A DNA stretch of 64,000 bases from Fontisphaera persica (GTDB lineage Bacteria > Verrucomicrobiota > Verrucomicrobiia > Limisphaerales > Fontisphaeraceae), in the NCBI RefSeq assembly GCF_024832785.1, contig NZ_CP116615.1, forward strand, positions 3,906,001 through 3,970,000, given 5' to 3'. A program made the translations under genes and the position numbers. Position 1 is the first letter of the stretch. Each line of letters begins with the position of its first letter. This document shows positions 47,862 through 56,044 of this stretch, in pieces. The notes below the pieces were generated by a model. The model did not search any database. It saw only the letters and a program-made list of their open reading frames with translations, and was not told the origin of the DNA.

Positions 47862-48752
47862 TTATTCGGTGTTCTGGCGCTGGGCCAGTTCGAGGGCGAG
47901 GAGGTCGTCCAGCTCATCGGGCGCAATCCATGCGCCTTCGAGGCCCGCCCGCTCGCTTAGTTGCCGGTTGCGGCGGGGACCGGCTTCATAAAAGGCCTGC
48001 AACCGCGCGAGGTCCCGCTCCGCCATGCGGCGCACATCGGGCGGCAGGTTGGGGGGGAGGTGGGCGGCCAGTTGCGCCAGTAATTCTGGCCGGCGGCCGG
48101 CAAAGAAATCTTCCCACAGGGCAAGCTCCTGCAACGGCGCTGGCAGCGCGGTGGGCAGGGGGATTTCCGGGGGAAGCTTTTCCGCGTAGGCCAGGCGGGG
48201 CAGTTGATGGAGGGAAGGGGGAATCGCGGCGATGCACCAGGTCAGCCGGGCCAGGGCGCGCAGGGTGTCGCGCAACCGTCCCGGCCCTTTGAAGGCGCCA
48301 TACCACGGGCCGGATGCCTCGGTGGGCGGATGACCGCGGCCCCAGCGCAGCACCCGCGCGCCGGCGGCATTCTGGGCCAGGGCCACGCGGGCGTATTGTT
48401 CGGGGCGGGTGTTAAGCCGGTTGAATTTGGGTTTCCAGAGGCGCAGCAGCTCGTTTTCGCGGAGCAGGGCGGCGGCGGCGCCGGGCAACACTTCCCAGGA
48501 GATGGCGTGGGTCTCGCGAATCAGGCGGGCGGTTTTGCGGGAGCACCGCTCGAGGGGGAGATGCAGGTAGCTTTGCAGTCGGCGGCGCAAATTCACGGCC
48601 TTGCCCACATACAGCAGCCGGCCCTGGCCGTCGCCCAGCAAATACACTCCCGGCTGCGCGGGGATGCGGCGAAACAAGGCCGGCCCGAAGCGCGCCACCC
48701 ACAGGTTGGGCGGCGGCCAAAGGGTGAGTTGGCGGGCGGCGGTTTTGCCCAT
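47862..48752 (-). CDS. GIY-YIG nuclease-domain protein (UvrC N-terminal-like)
   Basis: 296 residues. The GIY-YIG fold aligns well with UvrC/Cho: GVY at 35-37, YVG at 48-50, Arg57-59, and catalytic Glu99 in ALLRENELLRLWKPKFN. No UVR motif, helix-hairpin-helix or RNase H-like half is present, so it is not full UvrC. The C-terminal 150 residues are basic and alpha-helical without a known motif. Related short proteins (Cho-like or DNA polymerase III epsilon C-terminal) make single incisions in repair; the role here is unproven. The upstream ABC-2 permease stop is only 6 nt from this start, so the two are one transcript. Confidence 0.82.
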   Translation of the reverse strand: MGKTAARQLTLWPPPNLWVARFGPALFRRIPAQPGVYLLGDGQGRLLYVGKAVNLRRRLQSYLHLPLERCSRKTARLIRETHAISWEVLPGAAAALLRENELLRLWKPKFNRLNTRPEQYARVALAQNAAGARVLRWGRGHPPTEASGPWYGAFKGPGRLRDTLRALARLTWCIAAIPPSLHQLPRLAYAEKLPPEIPLPTALPAPLQELALWEDFFAGRRPELLAQLAAHLPPNLPPDVRRMAERDLARLQAFYEAGPRRNRQLSERAGLEGAWIAPDELDDLLALELAQRQNTE

Positions 48753-48758
48753 GGCGGT

Positions 48759-49562
48759 TCAACCTCCCACCGCGCTGTAGCGGCGAATGCCCCGGGCCCA
48801 AACCAGGCGGGCCAGCGCATAGGCGGCCACCACCCAGCACGCCTGCATGGCCAGGCCGCCCCACAGCGCTTCATGCTGCACCCGCCCCAGATAAACGCTG
48901 ATGGGGAAATAGAGCATGTAAGGAAAGGGGGTGTACATCAGGGCTTCGGCCAGGCCCGGCGGCAGGATGTCAATGGGAAACAAATGACCGCCTGCCAGAT
49001 ATTCCAACGCGAACAGAATGAAAATGAACGTGGCCACTTCCAGCACCCAAAACGCCAGCAACGCCATGGTGAAGGACGTCAGAAAATTCAGCAGGGCGGT
49101 CAGCGCCACCGAGACGGCAAAACAGAGGGCGGTGGCGGCGTCGGGCGGCAGGACGAAGTATTCCCGATGCCACAGGATGAACAACGTGACGGGGGTTGCC
49201 GCCACCGCCGTATAAACGAGGCGGCCCGAAACAAACAGGCTCAGCCGGTACCATAAATAGTCCATGGGCTTGAGCAAAAACTGGCTGATGAGACCGTCCT
49301 TGATGTCGGCGGCAATCTGCCAGTCATCCTCGGTGACCGCGGTCAGGGCATCGGTGACGGTGACCAGCAGGTAATAGGAAATCATCTGGGCCAGGTCATA
49401 GGCGCCCACGGCGCCGCCCGCGGCGCCGGCGTAAATGGTTTTCCACAACATCACCATGGCCGTCAACGGCACCAGCGCAAAAGTGGCGCGAAACAGAAAG
49501 TTCACCCGGTACACCAGGGTGTTCTGGATGCCCACTTTCAGCACCTGCCAATATTTGCCCAT
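48759..49562 (-). CDS. ABC-2 type transporter permease (DUF990-like)
   Basis: 267 residues with six predicted transmembrane segments. Looks like the ABC2_membrane_6 group: KYWQVLKVGIQNTLVYRVNFLFR at the N-terminus, a short amphipathic loop DDWQIAADIKDGLISQFLLKP, and TPFPYMLYFPISVYLGR near the end. Such permeases normally occur as a pair with a second permease and an ATPase in one operon; neither is in the visible neighbourhood. The next gene is a GIY-YIG protein 6 nt away, an unusual partner. Substrate unknown. Confidence 0.85.
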   Translation of the reverse strand: MGKYWQVLKVGIQNTLVYRVNFLFRATFALVPLTAMVMLWKTIYAGAAGGAVGAYDLAQMISYYLLVTVTDALTAVTEDDWQIAADIKDGLISQFLLKPMDYLWYRLSLFVSGRLVYTAVAATPVTLFILWHREYFVLPPDAATALCFAVSVALTALLNFLTSFTMALLAFWVLEVATFIFILFALEYLAGGHLFPIDILPPGLAEALMYTPFPYMLYFPISVYLGRVQHEALWGGLAMQACWVVAAYALARLVWARGIRRYSAVGG

Positions 49563-49715
49563 GGCCCTGCATTTTAACCTGCCCGGGACTCTTTCCCAAA
49601 CAGAAAGGCAGCCGGGCGCCGCGCCGTGGGGTGTTACGCTGGGTGGTTAAGCGGGAAAAGCTTTGGCGCCAAGGCCCTCGCCAGTGGGGATGCTGGCCAG
49701 CCTAATCTGTCCCCT

Positions 49716-50228
49716 TCAACCTGCCCCCGTGCGACGGCGCCATTCCCGCCAGATGAGGGGAAAGGTGGGGGCAAACTCCTGGGGGGCCTCGGCGAGCCAG
49801 CGGTCCACGGCTTCCGCCGCAAACCAGCGGCCTTCGTCAATTTCCTCTGAATTCAAGGAAAACGGGCCTTCGGCCTCGCAGCGGTACACCCAAACGAACT
49901 CCATGCCGGTTTCGGGACAGGCGGAAACCTTGAAAAGCCGGGCTGGGGGGGATGAAAGGCGCAAGCCAATTTCCTCCTCCGCCTCCCGCACAGCCGCGTG
50001 GTCGTAATCTTCGCCGGCATCCAGATGGCCGGAGGCGGAAGAATCCCATACGCCGGGGTGGTTGTCTTTGCGCAGGCTGCGTTTTTGCAAAAAAATCTCG
50101 CCGCGCCGGTTGAAGACCAACACATGCACCGCCCGGTGGCGCCAGCGGCGTGCGTGCACCTCCCGCCGCGGGGCCTGGCCCACCACCTCATCCTGCTCGT
50201 TGACCACATCAAACATTTCGTCCGGCAT
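49716..50228 (-). CDS. NUDIX hydrolase (IDI/YfcD-like)
   Basis: 170 residues. The Nudix box is exact: GHLDAGEDYDHAAVREAEEEIGL (GX5EX7REUXEEXGU). The N-terminus MPDEMFDVVNEQDEVVGQ and HRAVHVLVFNRRGEIFLQKRS match the branch that includes YfcD and isopentenyl-diphosphate isomerase-like proteins. Hydrolyses a nucleoside diphosphate-X or similar compound; the substrate is not evident. ATG 50240 and a TTG at 50264 are alternative starts. Confidence 0.92.
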   Translation of the reverse strand: MPDEMFDVVNEQDEVVGQAPRREVHARRWRHRAVHVLVFNRRGEIFLQKRSLRKDNHPGVWDSSASGHLDAGEDYDHAAVREAEEEIGLRLSSPPARLFKVSACPETGMEFVWVYRCEAEGPFSLNSEEIDEGRWFAAEAVDRWLAEAPQEFAPTFPLIWREWRRRTGAG

Positions 50229-50374
50229 GGCGCGGAGCATGGAATGAGCGTGCGTTCCACGCAAACGGATTTTTGCGCGCCTGCCGTGGGGCGGGCGGCG
50301 GCGCGGGCCTTTTCCGCGCTTGCCCTGCCCTGACGGGCTGTGCCAACATCTGCGCCAAACAACACCAACCGCTT

Positions 50375-51304
50375 ATGAGCAAAACCTGTCCGCAACTGGG
50401 ATTATTCACGGCGATATTGCCGGACCTGAACCTCAAACAAATCGTCGAGTTCGCCGCCCGCGAGGGGCTGAGCTGCCTGGAGATTGCGTGCTGGCCGGTG
50501 GGCAAGGCCGAGCGCAAATTTGCGGGGGTTACCCACATTGACGTGGACACGCTGACCGAGGCGCAGGCCGACGACATCCGCGCCATGTGCGCCCAGAGCG
50601 GCGTGACCCTTAGTGGGCTGGGGTATTACCCCAATCCGCTGGACCCCGATGCCGAAGTGTCCCGCAAGGCCGTGACGCACCTCAAAAAGGTCATTCGCGC
50701 CGCCCGCCGCCTGGGCTTGCGGCAGGTCAACACCTTCGTGGGGCGCGACTGGACCAAAACGGTGGACGAAAACTGGCCGCGCTTTCTGCGGGTGTGGAAG
50801 CCGTTGATTGCCTATGCGGAGGAGAACGATGTGCGCATCGGCATTGAGAATTGCCCCATGCTTTTCACCCGCGACGAATGGCCGGGCGGCAAAAACCTTG
50901 CCACCTCGCCGGTCATCTGGCGGCGCATGTTCAGTGACATTTCCTCGCCCTATTTTGGGCTGAATTATGACCCATCGCACTTCATCCTCCAGCGCATGGA
51001 CCCCATCAGCCCGCTGGCGGAATTCAAGGACAAACTCTTTCACCTGCACGCCAAAGACATGCAGATTCAGCAGGACCGCCTGAACGAAGTGGGCGCGTTT
51101 GCCTTTCCCAAGGAATGGCACAAGCCGCGCATTCCCGGCTATGGCGACATCAACTGGGCGGCATTTTTCGCCAAGCTGCAGGAGATTGGCTACACCGGCC
51201 CGGTGTGCATTGAGGTGGAAGACCCCACTTTTGGCCAGACCCTGGAAGGGCGGCAGGCGGCCATCCGCGTGGCGCGGAATGTACTGGCGCCGTTCTGCGT
51301 GTAA
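50375..51304 (+). CDS. Sugar phosphate isomerase/epimerase (xylose isomerase-like TIM barrel)
   Basis: 309 residues. (beta/alpha)8 barrel of the AP-endonuclease 2/xylose isomerase group. Probable metal ligands: Glu in IGIENCPML, Asp/His in NYDPSHFIL, His in LFHLHAKD, Glu in VCIEVEDP. Family members isomerise or epimerise sugars, inositols or hydroxypyruvate and often occur with Gfo/Idh/MocA oxidoreductases in Verrucomicrobia. No signal peptide. The start is fixed by MSKTCPQLGLFTAILPD. Convergent with the membrane pyrophosphatase; a strong terminator separates them. Confidence 0.88.
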   Translation: MSKTCPQLGLFTAILPDLNLKQIVEFAAREGLSCLEIACWPVGKAERKFAGVTHIDVDTLTEAQADDIRAMCAQSGVTLSGLGYYPNPLDPDAEVSRKAVTHLKKVIRAARRLGLRQVNTFVGRDWTKTVDENWPRFLRVWKPLIAYAEENDVRIGIENCPMLFTRDEWPGGKNLATSPVIWRRMFSDISSPYFGLNYDPSHFILQRMDPISPLAEFKDKLFHLHAKDMQIQQDRLNEVGAFAFPKEWHKPRIPGYGDINWAAFFAKLQEIGYTGPVCIEVEDPTFGQTLEGRQAAIRVARNVLAPFCV

Positions 51305-51328
51305 AAAAAACTGCTCCGCCGGAAAAGC

Positions 51329-51359
51329 AACGGGCCGCGTCCGAAAACGCGGCCCGTTT
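51329..51359. terminator. Bidirectional rho-independent terminator
   Basis: AACGGGCCGCGT (51329-51340) pairs with ACGCGGCCCGTT (51347-51358) around a 6-nt loop. T-rich on the plus side and A-rich on the other, so it can serve both the isomerase and the convergent hppA gene. Confidence 0.8.
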
Positions 51360-51400
51360 GGTTTACAGTCAAGCTGTCCTGTGACAGCGTGGCGCGCCGG

Positions 51401-53875
51401 TTACTTGTCTTCCGGAATCCGCATGCCGTAGAAGGAGCGGTACACGAAGATTAGCGCGATGATGAAGAGGGTGATGCCGATGCCCAGTTTCAGGCCGGCC
51501 TTGCCACCCTTCTGCATGGCCACGGCGATTTCAGTGGCCAGCAGGCCGAACAGCGTGGTGAACTTGATGATGGGATTCATGGCCACCGAGCTGGTGTCCT
51601 TGAACGGATCGCCCACGGTGTCGCCCACCACGGTGGCGGCGTGGAGGTCGGTGCCCTTCTGGCGGAGGTCCACTTCGACGATTTTCTTGGCGTTGTCCCA
51701 CGCGCCGCCGGCATTGGCCATGAAGATGGCCTGATAGAGGCCGAAGAAGGCGATGGAGATGAGGTAGCCGATGAAGAAGTAGGGGTCAAAGAACGCCAGG
51801 GCCAGCGAGAGGCAGAAGATGGCCACGAAGATGTTGAACATGCCCTTCTGCGCGTAGATGGTGCAGATTTTCACCACTTCCTTGGAGTCCTGAATGGAGG
51901 CCGCCTTGGCGCTCAGGTCCATGTTTTCCTTGATGTACACCACCGCGCGATAGGCGCCGGTGACCACCGCCTGGCAGGAGGCGCCCGTGAACCAGTAAAT
52001 CACCGCGCCACCCATCAGGAAGCCCAGCACCACCTGCGGCTGCACCAGCGAGAGGTTCTTCACCACGTCGCCGAATTCCTTGTCCAGCAGCAGGATGATG
52101 GCAAACAACATGGTCAGCGCGCCCACCACCGCCGTGCCGATGAGCACCGGCTTGGCCGTGGCCTTGAAGGTGTTGCCCGCGCCGTCGTTCTTCTCCAGGT
52201 TGTGCTTGGCCGCCTTGAAGTCGGGCTTGAAGCCAAAGTTTTTCTCGATGTCCTTCTCGATGTTGGGCACCGATTCAATCTGGCTCAGCTCATAGACGGA
52301 CTGGGCGTTGTCGGACACCGGGCCGAAGCTGTCCACGGCGATGGTCACCGGGCCCATGCCCAGGAAGCCGAAGGCCACCAGACCAAACGCGAAGATGGGG
52401 CCGGCGAACTCGATGCCCTTGGGCATGATGGCCAGCAGGTCCTGATTGCCGGCAATCACGGCCGCAATCAGCATCAGCACCAGCATCAGCAAGCCTTCCC
52501 AGAAGGCCGAGAAATTGCCCGCCACAAAGCCGGACAGGATGTTCAGCGAGCTGCCGCCCTGGCGGGAGGCGGTCACGATTTCCTTGGTGTGCCGCGCCTC
52601 GGTGCTGGTGAAAATCTTGGTGAACTCGGGGATCAACGCGCCCGCGGCGGTGCCGCAGGAGATGATCACCGACAGCACCCACCACAAATCGGGCAGCGCC
52701 TTGCCGTCAATGCTGAAGTTGCCCAGCATGAGCTTGCTCACCACGAAGGTCAGCACGATGGAAATCGCCGAGGTCAGCCACACCAGCCAGGTCAGGGGCT
52801 TCTCCGGATGGAAATCCTTGGATTCGCTGTATTTGCTGGTGAAAATGGCGTCATTCACGAAGTAGGCCACCAGCGAGGTGATAATCATCATGATGCGCAT
52901 CACAAAAATCCACGTGATGAGCACCGCGCAGGCCGGGGTCAAGCCGAGGGTCAGCGCCAGGAAGGTAATCAGCGCCACGCCCGTCACGCCGTAGGTCTCG
53001 AAACCGTCCGCCGTCGGCCCCACCGAGTCGCCGGCGTTGTCACCGGTGCAGTCCGCAATGACGCCCGGATTCTTCGGGTCGTCTTCGGGCAGCTTGAAGA
53101 CAATCTTCATCAAGTCGGAGCCGATGTCGGCAATCTTGGTGAAGATGCCGCCGCAGATGCGCAGCGCCGAGGCGCCCAGCGATTCACCAATGGCGAAGCC
53201 GATGAAGCAGGGGCCGGTGAGGTCGGCGGGCAGGAAAATCAAAATGCTGATCATGAAGAACAGCTCCACGGTGATGAGCAGCAGGCCCACGCTCATGCCC
53301 GAGCGCATGGGGATGGCCAGCGGCGCCCACGGCAGCCCGCGCAGGGCGGCAAAGGCCGAGCGGCTGTTGGCCTGCGTGTTGATGCGCATGCCGAACCAGG
53401 CCACGCCGTAGCTGCCCAGGATGCCGAGGATGGAGGCCAGCAGGATGACCACCACCTTGCCCACGCCCATGCCCTTGTGCACCTGGCCGGCGGCGTCCTT
53501 GTGCTCGGTCAGGAAGCCAAAGTAGTAGGCGATGCAGATGCCAATCAGCACCCAGAGGATGGCCAGGAATTTGCCCTGCTGAATCAGATAGCTTTTGCAC
53601 GTCTCCCAGATGATGTTCGAGACGTTGCGCATCGAATCATGCACCGGCAGGGCCTTGGTGCGCTGGTATTGCCAGATGCCAAACACCGCTGCCAGCGCGC
53701 AGACGAGAATGCCGCACAACATCAGCGTGTAGCCGGTGGCGCCTCCCAGGGAGGGGAAGTTCACCGTCCGCAAATCCGGCAGCACCAGTGATGCCTCACT
53801 CGCGGCAGCCGTCGCCGCGCCGAGGCCCGTCAGGACCAATGTCCAAGCCAATTTCTTATTATTAACGTTAATCAT
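51401..53875 (-). CDS. hppA: Membrane-bound proton/sodium pyrophosphatase
   Basis: 824 residues, about 100 or more longer than typical bacterial members, with a signal-like N-terminal segment (residues 1-27). Hydrolyses pyrophosphate to pump H+ or Na+. Substrate-site motifs are intact: GGIFTKIADIGSDLM, PEDDPKNPGVIADCTGDNAGDSVG (three spaced Asp), and C-terminal DTVGDPFKDTSSVAMN. The cation-control motif is GNTFKATAKP with Lys571 where K+-dependent enzymes have Ala, which predicts K+ independence. The PTADGFETYG segment differs from the common type and points to the divergent group for which Na+-regulated H+ pumping has been described; this is inference from memory. Transcribed towards the shared terminator. 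Confidence 0.93.
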   Translation of the reverse strand: MINVNNKKLAWTLVLTGLGAATAAASEASLVLPDLRTVNFPSLGGATGYTLMLCGILVCALAAVFGIWQYQRTKALPVHDSMRNVSNIIWETCKSYLIQQGKFLAILWVLIGICIAYYFGFLTEHKDAAGQVHKGMGVGKVVVILLASILGILGSYGVAWFGMRINTQANSRSAFAALRGLPWAPLAIPMRSGMSVGLLLITVELFFMISILIFLPADLTGPCFIGFAIGESLGASALRICGGIFTKIADIGSDLMKIVFKLPEDDPKNPGVIADCTGDNAGDSVGPTADGFETYGVTGVALITFLALTLGLTPACAVLITWIFVMRIMMIITSLVAYFVNDAIFTSKYSESKDFHPEKPLTWLVWLTSAISIVLTFVVSKLMLGNFSIDGKALPDLWWVLSVIISCGTAAGALIPEFTKIFTSTEARHTKEIVTASRQGGSSLNILSGFVAGNFSAFWEGLLMLVLMLIAAVIAGNQDLLAIMPKGIEFAGPIFAFGLVAFGFLGMGPVTIAVDSFGPVSDNAQSVYELSQIESVPNIEKDIEKNFGFKPDFKAAKHNLEKNDGAGNTFKATAKPVLIGTAVVGALTMLFAIILLLDKEFGDVVKNLSLVQPQVVLGFLMGGAVIYWFTGASCQAVVTGAYRAVVYIKENMDLSAKAASIQDSKEVVKICTIYAQKGMFNIFVAIFCLSLALAFFDPYFFIGYLISIAFFGLYQAIFMANAGGAWDNAKKIVEVDLRQKGTDLHAATVVGDTVGDPFKDTSSVAMNPIIKFTTLFGLLATEIAVAMQKGGKAGLKLGIGITLFIIALIFVYRSFYGMRIPEDK

Positions 53876-53913
53876 AATCCGCGCATTATTGCAGTAGTTA
53901 TCCCGATTTTGCC

Positions 53914-53942
53914 AAGTAAAAGTTTTTTACGTTTTTTGTTCA
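53914..53942 (-). promoter_or_regulatory. Candidate hppA promoter
   Basis: TTGAAC (53937-53942) and TTTACT (53914-53919) with 17-bp spacing on the minus strand; the spacer holds two A-tracts. The predicted leader is about 32 nt. An ATAAT/ATTAT inverted repeat overlaps the start codon (53874-53889). Confidence 0.5.
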
Positions 53943-54057
53943 ACTTTTGCCCTGCCACCCCGGCAAGCCCGGCCCGCGGCGGCCACCGGCCCCCGGGATG
54001 ACGGATTTTTTTATTTTGCGTGCATCGAAGGGCCCCTTTCCCTAAGATGACAGTGTT

Positions 54058-55761
54058 ATGAAACCGCATTCGATGTGGGCAAGGAGCATCTTCGCAACGT
54101 GGCGGTGCGCAGGGTGTTTGTGGTGGTTATCGGGAGTTCTGGGCTTGTTGTGCGCCGCCCCGCGCCCGCCGCTGGTGCCGCAATGGGACCAACACGAGCT
54201 TGTCCTGACCAGCACCAAAAACTACACCAACCCCGTGCAGGAAGCCGCGCTGACGGCCATTTTCGTCTCCCCTCAGGGCGAGCGCCTGCGCGTGCCCGGA
54301 TTCTGGGACGGCGGCCGCACGTGGCGGGTGCGGTTCATGCCGCGCACTCCCGGCCCATGGACCTGGCAAACCGAGTGTACCGATGCCGCCAATCGCGGCT
54401 TGCACGGCGTGGCGGGCCGTTTCATCTGCTCCGCTGCGCGCAGCGCCGGCGGCAGCCGCTTCGCCCAACACGGCCCGATTCGTGTTTCTCCGGATGGGCG
54501 ATATTTGGTGCACGATGACATGACCCCCTTTTTCTGGCTGGCCGATACCGCCTGGAATGGCCCGCTGAGAGCCACGGATGCCGAATGGGAGTATTATGTG
54601 CAAACCCGTGCGCGGCAAAAGTTTACCGCTGTTCAATGGGTCACCACGCAATGGCGCGCCGCCCCTGACGGCAACCGTGAAGGCGAGCTGGCTTACACCG
54701 GCAGGGAGCGCATTGCCGTCAACCCGGCCTTTTTCCAGAAGTTGGACCGCCGCGTGGAGGTCATGCATCGGGCCGGTTTGTTGAGCGTGCCGGTGCTTTT
54801 GTGGGCCATTCAGGGCGGCTCCAATCCGCAAATCAATCCGGGTGTTTCCTTGCCGGAAGACCAGGCCATCCTGCTGGCCCGTTACATGGTGGCTCGCTGG
54901 CAGGCTCGTGCGGTGGTCTGGATACTGAATGGCGACGGCGATTACCGGGGCGAAAAGGCGGCCAGGTGGCAGCGCATTGGGCGGGGGGTGTTTGGCGACA
55001 TTGCCCATGCCCCCGTGACCTGCCATCCCGGCGGGCGCATGTGGGTGCGGCAGGAGTTTATTCAGGAGCCGTGGTATGACCTGGTGGGTTATCAAAGCGG
55101 CCACAATGACCGGGACGACAACCTGCGCTGGATTACCAGCGGCCCGGCGGCCCGGGAATGGCGGCTGCCGCCGTTCAAACCGTTCATCAGTCTGGAAGCG
55201 CCCTATGAGAATCACGTCGGCGGGGCGGCTGGTCCCATGGGGGCCGAGGTGGTCCGCCGGGCGCACTACTGGTCGCTCCTCAACGCCCCCACCGCCGGCA
55301 TCACTTACGGCGGGCACGGCATCTGGGGCTGGGACGATGGGACCCGCCCGCCGGTGGACCATCCCAATACCGGCGTCCCGCTGCCGTGGCGGGAGGCCTT
55401 GATGATGCCCGGCGCCCAGCAGATGACGGTGCTGGCCGACTTTTTCCAGAGCCTTGATTTCTGGCGGCTTCGCCCGGCGCCGGAGGTGCTGGCGTCCCAA
55501 CCGGGGCTGGCACAGCCGCGCCGGTTCATTGCTGCGGCCCGCTCCGAGCGCAACGATTTCATGGTTATTTACGTGCCGGAAGACCGGGTGGTGGAATTGC
55601 AGCTCGCCGCGCTAACCAGCATGAAAGGTTCACCGGTGCTTACCTGGGTCAACCCCCGCAATGGTGAGCGCCGCGCCGCGGTGGCCGTGCTTGGCCCTAC
55701 CACCTGCCAGGTGCCCACCCCCGAACCCGGGGACTGGCTGCTGCTGGTGACAACGCAATAG
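54058..55761 (+). CDS. Secreted apiosidase-like glycoside hydrolase (DUF5060/DUF4038)
   Basis: 567 residues with a signal peptide (about 1-34). N-terminal beta-sandwich of the DUF5060 type (FWDGGRTWRVRFMPRTPGPWTWQTEC), then a TIM barrel of the DUF4038/GH140-like group: FFWLADTAWNGPL, VVWILNGDGDY, YDLVGYQSGHND, PFISLEAPYENH (a likely catalytic Glu), YGGHGIWGWDDG. C-terminal small beta domain (DFMVIYVPEDRVVELQL) like the collagen-binding-type domain seen in this family. GH140 members release apiose from pectin; the exact substrate here is a guess. No Shine-Dalgarno. Confidence 0.88.
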   Translation: MKPHSMWARSIFATWRCAGCLWWLSGVLGLLCAAPRPPLVPQWDQHELVLTSTKNYTNPVQEAALTAIFVSPQGERLRVPGFWDGGRTWRVRFMPRTPGPWTWQTECTDAANRGLHGVAGRFICSAARSAGGSRFAQHGPIRVSPDGRYLVHDDMTPFFWLADTAWNGPLRATDAEWEYYVQTRARQKFTAVQWVTTQWRAAPDGNREGELAYTGRERIAVNPAFFQKLDRRVEVMHRAGLLSVPVLLWAIQGGSNPQINPGVSLPEDQAILLARYMVARWQARAVVWILNGDGDYRGEKAARWQRIGRGVFGDIAHAPVTCHPGGRMWVRQEFIQEPWYDLVGYQSGHNDRDDNLRWITSGPAAREWRLPPFKPFISLEAPYENHVGGAAGPMGAEVVRRAHYWSLLNAPTAGITYGGHGIWGWDDGTRPPVDHPNTGVPLPWREALMMPGAQQMTVLADFFQSLDFWRLRPAPEVLASQPGLAQPRRFIAAARSERNDFMVIYVPEDRVVELQLAALTSMKGSPVLTWVNPRNGERRAAVAVLGPTTCQVPTPEPGDWLLLVTTQ

Positions 55762-55784
55762 AATACCCAGGCTTTACCTATTCT

Positions 55785-55809
55785 CCTCTTTCCCCTTAGC
55801 GGAAAGGGG
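55785..55809. repeat. Hairpin after the apiosidase-like gene
   Basis: CCTCTTTCC (55785-55793) pairs with GGAAAGGGG (55801-55809, one G-U) around a 7-nt loop, 24 nt after the stop. No T-tract follows; possible transcript-end structure. Confidence 0.35.
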
Positions 55810-55956
55810 TGGAATGGAACTGCGGGGGGTGCAGACTACCGCTACGGCCGGCGGTTTGCCTTGCGCTTGCTCCGTGGTGCGCCTCGCCAAGTTCAAAAAT
55901 ATCTAAAGTCCACCTTGCTGTTTTCCGATATCCGACGGTAGATGTCGTGTTTTGTC

Positions 55957-55965
55957 TGATACGAT
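55957..55965 (+). promoter_or_regulatory. Possible extended -10 for the chemoreceptor gene
   Basis: TGATACGAT (TGn plus TACGAT) about 80 nt before ATG 56045, in a relatively AT-rich stretch, without a clear -35. No sigma-54 or flagellar sigma-type element was found. Confidence 0.3.
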
Positions 55966-56044
55966 ATTGGGCAGTCAACATACAGACATCAGCAGGCTGG
56001 AGGCTTTTGCATTCCCAAGCCGCCCCGCCCTATAGCTTAGAAAT

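Noticed and set aside
51641-53791. 716-residue ORF antisense to hppA
   Set aside because: His/Glu/Gln-rich shadow of a clear membrane pyrophosphatase gene.
56006-56020. Sigma-54-like TGG...TGC motif before the chemoreceptor
   Set aside because: The spacing between GG and GC is 8 nt rather than the required 10.
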